From NCBI GenBank assembly GCA_900315675.1, contig OMZY01000001.1, positions 186,001 to 250,000 of the forward strand: a stretch of 64,000 nucleotides of DNA, given 5' to 3'. This document shows, piece after piece, positions 42,053 through 50,069 of the stretch. The DNA comes from an uncultured Eubacteriales bacterium. Lineage in GTDB: Bacteria > Bacillota > Clostridia > Christensenellales > Aristaeellaceae. Each line of letters starts with the position of its first letter. The stretch's first letter is position 1. Made by a program: the position numbers and the translations under genes. Below the pieces are notes generated by a model. The model had not been told where the DNA came from, did no database searches, and saw only the letters and a list, made by a program, of their open reading frames with translations.

Positions 42053-43022
42053 TGCCTTTGCCCGCCTGGCTGACTGGCTGGAGAACGGAGCCCAGCCCCT
42101 GGACGAGGAAATCGGGGAGAGCCTGGCGGACGAGGCATACGAGGAAGAAAACGCCGCGGAGAAAACCATTCCTTCTGTTGAAGTGAAAAAGCAGACGCCG
42201 AAAAAGAAAAAAAGGCAGGAACGACACAGAAGAAAGCGCAGGGACGCCCTGACAGTCGGCGCGTACGCCGACGCGTGGTGGTACCGCGTAACCGCATTCA
42301 TCGTGTGCGTCAGCCTGGTGGGGCTTTTGCTGTACGGCGTGGTCAGGATGCCCCTGTTCGGCAACGCGGACACGCTGGCGGACAGCGAGGTCGCATCCTT
42401 TTACGTCACCCATACCCTGGAGGAAACCGGCGCGGTGAACATCGTGACGGGCATCATCCTGGACTACCGCGGATTTGACACGCTGGGGGAATCCCACGTG
42501 CTGTTTGTCGCGGTCAGTTCCGTGCTGCTGCTCCTGAGCATCCGGGGAGAAAAGGACGAACAGGAACGGCTGCTCGAAAGTGACCGGGAACAGCGGACGG
42601 AACCGGACCACGACCTGGTGCTGCAGGGAGGCGCCAGGCTGCTGCTGCCCCTGGTTCTGATTTTCGGAATCTATATCATCCTCAACGGCCACCTGTCCCC
42701 GGGCGGCGGATTCTCCGGCGGTGCGGTGCTCGGGGCCGGACTGATCCTGTACCAGAATGCCTTCGGCTATGACCGGATCGGGAAGTTCTTCACCTACCGG
42801 ACCTTCCGCGCGGTGTCGGTGTCCGCGCTGCTGTTCTACGCGCTGGCAAAGGGATACCATTTCCTGACAGGCGCCAACCACATCCCGGGCGGGATTCCGG
42901 AGGGAACCGCCGGGGCGATCCTCTCGGGCGGGCTGCTGCTTCCGCTGAATATCGCGGTGGGCTGCGTGGTGACCTGCACCATGTACGCGCTCTACACCAT
43001 GTTCAGAAGGGGGGCTTTCTGA
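42027..43022 (+). CDS. MbhE-MnhB fusion subunit with basic N-terminal extension
   Basis: 331 residues. Residues 1-85 are a soluble extension: an acidic helix, then a very basic run (KKKKRQERHRRKRR, about 60-73). Residues about 86-170 are MbhE-like, with NIVTGIILDYRGFDTLGES (the block found at the MrpA C-terminus). Residues about 196-331 are MnhB (LNGHLSPGGGFSGGAV). Two subunits that are separate genes (MbhE, MbhF) in archaeal hydrogenase operons are thus joined. The basic region is not part of either family and may contact nucleic acid, phospholipid or a partner; this is inference. Confidence 0.88.
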   Translation: MPANKKKHDAFARLADWLENGAQPLDEEIGESLADEAYEEENAAEKTIPSVEVKKQTPKKKKRQERHRRKRRDALTVGAYADAWWYRVTAFIVCVSLVGLLLYGVVRMPLFGNADTLADSEVASFYVTHTLEETGAVNIVTGIILDYRGFDTLGESHVLFVAVSSVLLLLSIRGEKDEQERLLESDREQRTEPDHDLVLQGGARLLLPLVLIFGIYIILNGHLSPGGGFSGGAVLGAGLILYQNAFGYDRIGKFFTYRTFRAVSVSALLFYALAKGYHFLTGANHIPGGIPEGTAGAILSGGLLLPLNIAVGCVVTCTMYALYTMFRRGAF

Positions 43023-43411
43023 TGCTGCGCCATGTCACTGAACTCGTGAACCAGCATCTGGACGAAGTGGCGGCCCTGATCCTTTTCGGCGTCGGTTTCA
43101 CGATGCTTCTGCTGGACAAAAACCTGATCAAGAAGATTATCGGCTTTTCGATGATGGATTCCGGAATCTACCTGTTCCTGGCTTCCTACGGTTATATCGG
43201 CGGGCTGCGAAGCGCCCCGGTTTATACGAACGGCGTCACGGATCCGGCTGCCTACGTCAATCCGCTGCCGGCCGGACTGGTGCTGACAGGCATCGTGGTG
43301 AGCGTCAGCGTGACGGCCGTGATGCTGGGACTGACAGTACGGCTGTATCAGCGGTATCATACACTGGATATGGACGAGATCGCGGAACAGATCCGGAAGG
43401 AGGGGAAATGA
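43022..43411 (+). CDS. mnhC: Na+/H+ antiporter subunit C (MnhC/NuoK-like)
   Basis: 129 residues, three membrane helices: FGVGFTMLLLDKNLIKKIIGFSMMD and DPLPAGLVLTGIVV-like NPLPAGLVLTGIVVSVSVTA, matching MrpC/NuoK. The start codon overlaps the stop of the fusion gene by one base. It ends in a charged cytoplasmic tail. Confidence 0.93.
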   Translation: MLRHVTELVNQHLDEVAALILFGVGFTMLLLDKNLIKKIIGFSMMDSGIYLFLASYGYIGGLRSAPVYTNGVTDPAAYVNPLPAGLVLTGIVVSVSVTAVMLGLTVRLYQRYHTLDMDEIAEQIRKEGK

Positions 43412-44907
43412 TCTTGGCCTGGTGGCAGAATCTCCCCCTCTTCCTGGTGCTGTGCCCGCTGATGTGCGGGGTGGCGTGCTCCGCACTGCGCGGAAAGGCG
43501 TCGCGGTGCGTGACGGCGGCCATGTGCGCAGCCGAGTCCGCCGGCATGGCGGTGCTGCTCTGGTATACGGCTTCCGGAAACGTCAGCTTTACCTACGCGA
43601 TGGGGAAAATCGGCGCGCCGTTCGGCAACGAACTGCGGGCGGGACCCGCGGAGGCGCTGATGGGACTGGGATTCACCCTGGTGCTGACGCTGTCCGTGAC
43701 CGGCGGAAACCGCAGCCTGACCGAGGACGTGGAGTCGAAGCGGATGAACCTTTTCGGGGCCATGATCGGCCTGCTGACCGCGGCGACGGCCGCCATCGTA
43801 TTCACCAACGACCTTTTCACGGCTTACGTTTTCATTGAGATCACAACCCTTTCAGCCTGCGCGCTGATCGGCGTGACCAACCGGGGAAGGGCGCTGTTTT
43901 CCTCCGCCCGTTACATGGTGATGAACCTGCTGGGCAGCGGCCTGTTCCTGCTGGGTCTGTCTATGCTCTACGCGCTGACGGGGCAGCTGCTTTTTCCCCA
44001 GCTGGCGTCGGCAGTGGACGCCCTGATCGCGGAAAACAGATACAGCGTGTCGATGTACCTGTCCTTCCTTCTGATGGGCCTGGGGCTGTGCATCAAGAGC
44101 GCACTGTATCCCTTCCATACCTGGCTGCCGGACGCTTACAGCAACGCCACGGCGGTTTCCGGGGCGCTGCTGAGCTCGCTGGTATCCAAGCTGTATATTT
44201 TCCTGCTGATCAAGATCGCCCTGCGGGCGGCGGGGGAAGAGGCGTTTATCCACAGGATCGGAGACGTGCTTTTCCTTTATGCCGCGGTCGGTACGGTGCT
44301 GGGTTCAGTCCACGCGCTCTACCAGCGGAAGCTGTCCCGGGTGATCGCGTATTCCTCGGTCGCACAGATCGCCTGCGTCTACCTGGGGATCGCCCTGGGA
44401 AGCGGGGAAGGGATCGCCGCCGCGCTGTTCTATATCCTGGCCCACTCGGCGGCCAAGTCCATGCTGTTCGTGACGTCCCATAAGCTGCGGCGGGCCTGCG
44501 GCGGGGCGGACGGGCTGGAAGACCTGCGCGGCGCGGCCAGGAGAAGCCCGCTGGCCGGGCTGGCGTTCCTGGCGGGGGCGTGCTCCCTGGTCGGGATTCC
44601 AGGCCTGGGCGGGTTCGCGGCGAAAATGTACCTGGCGCAGGCGGCTATCGGCGGGGGCGGCTGGAGAATGCCGGCGCTGCTGGGCCTGCTGGCAGTGAGC
44701 ACGACGCTGAACGCCGCCTATATGCTGAGGACTGCGCTGATCCTGTACAGCCGGGACAAGCCGGCCGGAGAGGCTGGAAAGCCGAAGGCGCGGGATGCCG
44801 CGTTCGCAGCTGCGACGGCGGTGATGATCGGCCTGAACCTCTTCCTGGGCTTTTGCGGGCGGCCGGTGATCGAACTGATTCACAGGGGACTGGCCCTGTT
44901 TTCCTGA
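43408..44907 (+). CDS. mnhD: Antiporter-like subunit 1 (MnhD/NuoN-M type)
   Basis: 499 residues, about 14 helices, Proton_antipo_M family. Proton-path residues are kept: Glu144 (VFIEITTLSA), Lys230 (LCIKSALYPFHTWLPDAY), Lys261 (SLVSKLYIF), and Lys406 (GGFAAKMYLA). It follows mnhC in the order seen in both Mrp and Mbh operons and is therefore the likeliest true MrpD/MbhH counterpart. The ATG overlaps mnhC (GGAAATGA). Confidence 0.92.
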   Translation: MILAWWQNLPLFLVLCPLMCGVACSALRGKASRCVTAAMCAAESAGMAVLLWYTASGNVSFTYAMGKIGAPFGNELRAGPAEALMGLGFTLVLTLSVTGGNRSLTEDVESKRMNLFGAMIGLLTAATAAIVFTNDLFTAYVFIEITTLSACALIGVTNRGRALFSSARYMVMNLLGSGLFLLGLSMLYALTGQLLFPQLASAVDALIAENRYSVSMYLSFLLMGLGLCIKSALYPFHTWLPDAYSNATAVSGALLSSLVSKLYIFLLIKIALRAAGEEAFIHRIGDVLFLYAAVGTVLGSVHALYQRKLSRVIAYSSVAQIACVYLGIALGSGEGIAAALFYILAHSAAKSMLFVTSHKLRRACGGADGLEDLRGAARRSPLAGLAFLAGACSLVGIPGLGGFAAKMYLAQAAIGGGGWRMPALLGLLAVSTTLNAAYMLRTALILYSRDKPAGEAGKPKARDAAFAAATAVMIGLNLFLGFCGRPVIELIHRGLALFS

Positions 44908-44928
44908 ATGAAGACGGAGGTGGACTGG

Positions 44929-46383
44929 ATGAATATTCTGCTGATCCTGCCTGTACTGCTCCCGGTGGCGCTGGGACTGATATGGTACGGACTGAAGCTG
45001 ACGGGAAAGCGGCTGAACCTGGCGACGTTCCTGACCGTGCTTTGCAGCGCCGGACTGGCCGCAGCCTGCGCCTTGGTACCCGACGCAGGGGAAATCACGC
45101 TGCGCTGGACGGATATGCTGACTTTTTCTATGCGGGTGGACGGCATCAGCCGCGTTTTCCTTCTCCTGGTGGCTGTAGTGTGGCCGTGTGTGGCGCTGTA
45201 CGCCACGGAATACCTGGAACACGACGCGAAGCCGGGACGCTTCTTCCTTTTCTACACGATTACCCAGGGCATTCTGCACGCACTGGCGATGAGCGGGAAC
45301 CTGGTGACCTTCTACATGTTCTATGAGGCTATGACCCTGCTGACTGTGCCGCTTGTGCTGCACAATATGGACCGGGAAGCGGTGGCGGCGGCAATCAAGT
45401 ACCTGATCTACTCCGTGATCGGCGCGTCTGCGGCGCTGATCGGGATTTTCTTTGTGGGTTCAGTGGGCGGCAGCGGGGATTTTTCCGCCGGGCCGCTGAC
45501 GGCGGAACAGATCGCCGGCAGGGAAGGACTGGCTATGGGCGTGTTCATGGTGATGCTGGTGGGCTTCGGCGTAAAGGCCGGCATGTTTCCCCTGCACGGC
45601 TGGCTGCCTACGGCCCATCCGGTCGCGCCGGCACCGGCCAGCGCTGTGCTGTCCGGCGTGATCACTAAAATGGGCGTGCTCGGCGCGGCGCGGGTCGTGT
45701 TCTCCGTCGCAGGTACACAGCGGCTGCGCGGCAGCTGGGTGCAGATGGCGCTGCTGGCCCTGACGCTGATGACGATCCTGATGGGGTCGCTGCTGGCGTT
45801 CAAGGAAAAGAAACTCAAAAAGCGGCTGGCCTATTCCTCCGTATCTCAGGTTTCCTACGTGCTGTTCGGCCTCTACACGATGACGCCGCTCGGGTTTACC
45901 GGGGCGATGCTTCACGTGATCTTCCACTCCCTGATGAAAAACACGCTGTTCATGGGTGCCGGCAGCATTATCCATAAAACCGGAAAAACCATGGTGCCTG
46001 AACTGGACGGACTGGGGCGGAGGATGCCATGGACCTATGCCTTCTTTACCGTAGCCTCCCTCGGCCTTGTAGGCATTCCGCCTACCGGCGGGTTTGTCAG
46101 CAAATGGAACCTGGCGCAGGGCGCGCTGGCGCTGGACAACGCCGTGCGCTGGATCGGCCCGACGGCGCTTCTGATTTCCGCGATCCTGACGGCAGCCTAC
46201 CTGTTCACTATCGTGATCCGCGGATGCTTCCCCGGAGAAGACTGGGTGCCGGAACCCTCCTGTGAAGCGGGATGGAGGATGCTGGTGCCGATGGGGATCC
46301 TGGCCGCGCTGATTCTCCTGGCCGGCGTGTTCTCCGGCGGACTGGTGTCGTATCTTGAGACGATTGCGGGACAGCTGATGTGA
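44929..46383 (+). CDS. Antiporter-like subunit 2 (Proton_antipo_M)
   Basis: Start at ATG 44929, eight bases after GGAGG, rather than the ATG at 44908. 484 residues, about 14 helices. Glu133 (FYMFYEAMTLLT), Lys216 (GFGVKAGMFPLHGWLPTAHPV), Lys247 (SGVITKMGV) and the Lys in GGFVSKWNLA make a complete proton path. The GWLPTAHPVAPAPASAVLSG block is typical of complex I subunit 5-like proteins. It is an additional pumping subunit next to MnhD. Confidence 0.92.
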   Translation: MNILLILPVLLPVALGLIWYGLKLTGKRLNLATFLTVLCSAGLAAACALVPDAGEITLRWTDMLTFSMRVDGISRVFLLLVAVVWPCVALYATEYLEHDAKPGRFFLFYTITQGILHALAMSGNLVTFYMFYEAMTLLTVPLVLHNMDREAVAAAIKYLIYSVIGASAALIGIFFVGSVGGSGDFSAGPLTAEQIAGREGLAMGVFMVMLVGFGVKAGMFPLHGWLPTAHPVAPAPASAVLSGVITKMGVLGAARVVFSVAGTQRLRGSWVQMALLALTLMTILMGSLLAFKEKKLKKRLAYSSVSQVSYVLFGLYTMTPLGFTGAMLHVIFHSLMKNTLFMGAGSIIHKTGKTMVPELDGLGRRMPWTYAFFTVASLGLVGIPPTGGFVSKWNLAQGALALDNAVRWIGPTALLISAILTAAYLFTIVIRGCFPGEDWVPEPSCEAGWRMLVPMGILAALILLAGVFSGGLVSYLETIAGQLM

Positions 46384-46393
46384 GGAAACGGAA

Positions 46394-47845
46394 ATGATGG
46401 TGTTTATCTGCGCGTGGGTGCCCGTGGTTCTCGGCTGCGTGCCCCTGGCAGTCCGGTTCCGCAGCATAAAGGCACGGTCCCTCTGGGCGCTGTTTTCCGT
46501 GACTGCCACATCCCTGCTGCTGGGAGCCCTGGCACTGTGGGGAAGCATGGAGGAGACTGCGGAAGTTTTCCGGCTGTCGGAAAGCTTCCGCTTCGTCCTG
46601 CGACTGGACGGAACGGGGAAGGTTTACCTGGGAGTCGCCGCGGTGCTGTGGCCCCTGGCCATGCTCTATGCCGGAGAATACATGGACCATGAAAAACGGG
46701 AGGGGCACTTCTTCACCTGGTATACCGCTGCGTACACGCCGGCGATCCTGCTGGGAACGGCGAACAACCTCTTTACGCTCTACATGGCATATGAATGGCT
46801 GACGCTGTGTACGGTGCCGCTGGTATGGCACGCGCGGGACGCGGCATCCGAACGGGCGGCGGTGCGCTACCTGCTGTTCCTGATCGGCGGAGCTTCCCTG
46901 GGCTTTGTCGCCATGGCCGGGCTGAACGCCTTCGGCGTGGGCGGGTTCGACGGCCCGGCCAGCACGGCCGCCGCGGAAAACGAATGGTTCCGCGCGCTGT
47001 GCATGCTCGGATTCCTTGGATTCGGGGTCAAGGCGGCGGTGCTGCCGCTGTCCCGCTGGCTGCCCACGGCTTCCGTCGCACCGACGCCGGTGACGGCCCT
47101 GCTGCATGCGGTGGCGGTCGTCAATGCAGGTGTTTTTGCGGTTGCGCGGCTGTTGTACAACGCGCTTTCACCGGACATGCTGCGCGGCACCTGGGTACAG
47201 GCGGCCATGATGAGCCTGGCTGCTCTAACCGTGGTTTATGCCGCCGCGGCGGCAGTGAGGGAAAAGCATATCAAACGGCGCATGGCGTGGAGTACGGTGA
47301 GCAACCTGAGCTACATGCTCTTCGGGCTGAGCCTGTTGACGGCCCACGGGCTGGTTGCCGGGCTGGCACACATGGTATTTCACAGCGCCATGAAGATCGT
47401 GCTGTTCCTGTGTGCAGGCGGGATCATCATCTATTCCGGGCGGTACTCGGTCCGGCAGATGCACGGACTGGGCCGGAGAATGCCCCTGCTGTTCGGGTGC
47501 TTTACGCTGGCCGGGGTGTCGCTGCTTGGCGTGCCTCCGCTGCCGGGGTTCGTGAGCAAGTACGAACTGGTGACGGCGGCTTTTGAGGAAGGCAGCCCGC
47601 TGGCACTGGCCGGGGCGGGAGCGCTGCTGCTCGCAGCGGTCCTGACAGCCGTTTATGTCTTTACCATCGTTTACCCCGCCTTCTTTATGGCGGAGGACTC
47701 CCGGCTGCAGGAGCAGGACGTGACGAAGCCCGGGCCGCGCATGACGGCTTCGCTGGCGGTGCTGTGCCTCCTGCTGCTTGTGCTGGGTGCCGCGGCGGGA
47801 ACGGTCGTCAAGCAACTGTACGGACTGACGGGAGGGATAGGATGA
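46394..47845 (+). CDS. Antiporter-like subunit 3, lacks the second channel lysine
   Basis: 483 residues, about 14 helices, NuoL/MrpA-like in the block SRWLPTASVAPTPVTALLHA. Glu134 (YMAYEWLTLC) and Lys213 (GFGVKAAVLP) are present, and Lys in GFVSKYELV, but the helix-8 lysine of MrpA is Asn244 (AVVNAGVFAVARL). NuoL of Escherichia coli also lacks that lysine, so the change need not abolish pumping, but this subunit differs from its three neighbours. The stop overlaps the next start (ATGA). Confidence 0.9.
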   Translation: MMVFICAWVPVVLGCVPLAVRFRSIKARSLWALFSVTATSLLLGALALWGSMEETAEVFRLSESFRFVLRLDGTGKVYLGVAAVLWPLAMLYAGEYMDHEKREGHFFTWYTAAYTPAILLGTANNLFTLYMAYEWLTLCTVPLVWHARDAASERAAVRYLLFLIGGASLGFVAMAGLNAFGVGGFDGPASTAAAENEWFRALCMLGFLGFGVKAAVLPLSRWLPTASVAPTPVTALLHAVAVVNAGVFAVARLLYNALSPDMLRGTWVQAAMMSLAALTVVYAAAAAVREKHIKRRMAWSTVSNLSYMLFGLSLLTAHGLVAGLAHMVFHSAMKIVLFLCAGGIIIYSGRYSVRQMHGLGRRMPLLFGCFTLAGVSLLGVPPLPGFVSKYELVTAAFEEGSPLALAGAGALLLAAVLTAVYVFTIVYPAFFMAEDSRLQEQDVTKPGPRMTASLAVLCLLLLVLGAAAGTVVKQLYGLTGGIG

Positions 47846-50001
47846 TTCCGGTGATCATGCTGCTGATTCCGCTGATCGGGGCGGCGGCCGCGCCTCTGGC
47901 GGGACTCCGGAAACCGGCGGCCCGGGAAGTGCTGCTGCGCCTGTTTACACTGGCTGAGCTGGCACTGGCAGCGGGACTGTTCATCCGCGTCCGGCAGGGG
48001 GCTGATCTGGTAATTGGAGCACCCGGGCTCGTTGGCATGGGGCTCTCATTCCGGGTGGACGGATTCCGGGCGCTGTATGCGATGCTGGCCTGCTTTATGT
48101 GGGCGATGGCCTGCCAGTTCTCCCTCCAGTATTTCGCGGGGCACGGGTCGCATCCGGGGCGGTATGCCTGCTTCACGCTGATTACACAGTGCGGTGTGCT
48201 CGGGGTGTTTTTTTCCGACGATCTCTACACGACCTTCGTGTTTTTTGAAATCATGTCCATCGCTTCCTATCCATGGGTTGCCCATGAAGAAACAAAAGGC
48301 GCGATGCGGGCGGCGGCTACCTACCTGGGCGTATCCGTCGCCTGCGGGATGGTGACGCTGATGGGTATGTTCCTGTGCTGGCGGGAGGTCGGGAGCCTCT
48401 CCTTTGACGCGCTGCGGGCAGCGGGAGACAACCCGGCGGCTGTGCTGCCCGCTTGTCTGATGCTGGTCGGCTATGCAGCGAAGGCGGGCATGGTCCCGCT
48501 GCATATCTGGCTTCCCAAGGCTCACCCCGTGGCACCGGCCCCGGCGAGCGCCCTGCTGTCCGGGATGCTGACGAAAACGGGGATCTTCGGGGTTGTCGTG
48601 ATTGCCCTGAATCTGCTGGGGGAGAACCGGGTATTCGGGAATGTGCTGCTGGGAATCGGGCTGGTAACGATGACGCTGGGAGCGGTGCTGGGCGTGTTTT
48701 CGGTCAACCTGAAGCGTACGCTGGCGTGCTCCTCGCTGTCCCAGATCGGCTACATCACGGTCGGGATTTCCTGCGCGCTGCTGCTGGGGCACCATGGAGG
48801 CCTCGCGGCCGCGGGCGCAGTGGCGCATATGGTGAACCACTCGCTGCTGAAACTATGCCTGTTTTTGTGCGCCGGCGCGGTCTATATGCAGGCGCATACG
48901 CTGGACCTGAACGAACTGCGCGGCTACGGCCGGAGAAAGATGCTGCTGCACATCGTTTTCCTGCTGGGAGCGCTGGGGCTCATGGGCGTACCGGGCCTGA
49001 ACGGCTACACCGGGAAAACCATGATCCATGAAGGGCTCGTGGAACTGGCGGAAGATGCGGGGGGCTTCGGTGCCTACCGCCTGTGCGAATGGGTTTTCCT
49101 GTTCGCGGCCGGGCTGACGACCGCCTATATGCTGAAACTCTACATTTGCCTGTTCTGGCAGAAAAATCCGGACCGGGAGCGGCAGGCCCGCTACGACGGC
49201 ATGAACGGCCGAGACCTGACGGCGCGCTCTGCCGCGGTGCTCGCGTTTTCCGCCGTGCCGCTTGTGGCGCTTGGCGCGCTGCCGAATCGGCTGCTTCTGC
49301 CGCTGACGCGGATCTGCGCAGGATTTTTCAACCGGCCGGAGCTGGGCGGGGAAGTCGCCTTCTTTTCCCGGACGAACCTGCAGGGCGGCGGGATCAGTCT
49401 TCTGATCGGCGCCGCGGTGTACCTGTTGTTCGTGCGGACAGTGCTTTATAACCGGGAAAAAGGCTACATGGACCGCTGGCCGCGCGGGCTGGACCTGGAA
49501 GAGCTTTTCTACCGCCCTGTTTTCACGCGCTTCCTGCCTTGGGCCGGCTGCGGGATCGCCGCCTTCCTGGACCGGATTCCGCAGTCTCGGTTGGTGAGTG
49601 AGTGGATCCCCAAAGGTGTGACCGCTGTGTTTATCGGAATGGACCGCCTGCCGGAATCCAAAGCGGTGACGAAGATCCTTCCCGGCATTTTCGTCGCCTT
49701 CGGCAGGATCTGCGACGAACTGGCGGACCACATCGCCCTGTTCTGGCGGGAACTGTTCCTGGAAAGCCGGGAGGACCTGCAGCGAAGCCGGAACCACAAC
49801 GGCTTTACACGCATGGCCTGGGCGGCAGAGGAGGGATTCCGCCGGGTCGGTCTGCTTCCGGAACGGTATATCCGCCGGCGGGCGCCGGACGACCTCCGGT
49901 ACGGAACGTGGCTGACTAACGCCATTTCCTTCGGCCTGCTGCTGGGGGCGGCCGGGATCGTGGCGGCCATTCTCTACGTTTTTATCCGGATGGGCGTATA
50001 G
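47842..50001 (+). CDS. Antiporter-like subunit 4 with long C-terminal extension
   Basis: Start at ATG 47842 after GGAGGG. 719 residues. The first 480 or so form a Proton_antipo_M domain with Glu136 (FVFFEIMSIASYPW), Lys214 (GYAAKAGMVPLHIWLPKAHPV), Lys245 (GMLTKTGIF) and the Lys in NGYTGKTMIHEG. About 240 more residues follow, with a transmembrane helix near LIGAAVYLLFV, amphipathic charged helices (MDRWPRGLDLEELFYRP) and a final membrane helix (LLLGAAGIVAAILYVFI). The extension resembles the lateral arm of NuoL-type subunits that braces neighbouring subunits. This would be the distal subunit of the complex. Confidence 0.9.
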   Translation: MIPVIMLLIPLIGAAAAPLAGLRKPAAREVLLRLFTLAELALAAGLFIRVRQGADLVIGAPGLVGMGLSFRVDGFRALYAMLACFMWAMACQFSLQYFAGHGSHPGRYACFTLITQCGVLGVFFSDDLYTTFVFFEIMSIASYPWVAHEETKGAMRAAATYLGVSVACGMVTLMGMFLCWREVGSLSFDALRAAGDNPAAVLPACLMLVGYAAKAGMVPLHIWLPKAHPVAPAPASALLSGMLTKTGIFGVVVIALNLLGENRVFGNVLLGIGLVTMTLGAVLGVFSVNLKRTLACSSLSQIGYITVGISCALLLGHHGGLAAAGAVAHMVNHSLLKLCLFLCAGAVYMQAHTLDLNELRGYGRRKMLLHIVFLLGALGLMGVPGLNGYTGKTMIHEGLVELAEDAGGFGAYRLCEWVFLFAAGLTTAYMLKLYICLFWQKNPDRERQARYDGMNGRDLTARSAAVLAFSAVPLVALGALPNRLLLPLTRICAGFFNRPELGGEVAFFSRTNLQGGGISLLIGAAVYLLFVRTVLYNREKGYMDRWPRGLDLEELFYRPVFTRFLPWAGCGIAAFLDRIPQSRLVSEWIPKGVTAVFIGMDRLPESKAVTKILPGIFVAFGRICDELADHIALFWRELFLESREDLQRSRNHNGFTRMAWAAEEGFRRVGLLPERYIRRRAPDDLRYGTWLTNAISFGLLLGAAGIVAAILYVFIRMGV

Positions 50002-50035
50002 CGAAAAGGGAGCGCGGCAAAACGCTCCCTTTTCG
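50002..50035. terminator. Bidirectional terminator of the Mrp/Mbh-like operon and glgP
   Basis: A perfect 13-base inverted repeat, CGAAAAGGGAGCG (50002-50014) with CGCTCCCTTTTCG (50023-50035). It starts one base after the last antiporter stop codon and faces the end of glgP, so it can serve both strands. Confidence 0.85.
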
Positions 50036-50069
50036 AATGTATTGGATATTTCCGGGACTCCGGGATTCT

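Noticed and set aside
40705-50001. Operon as respiratory complex I or a true hydrogenase
   Set aside because: No quinone-site, iron-sulfur, NiFe or NADH-binding subunits are present before the terminator.
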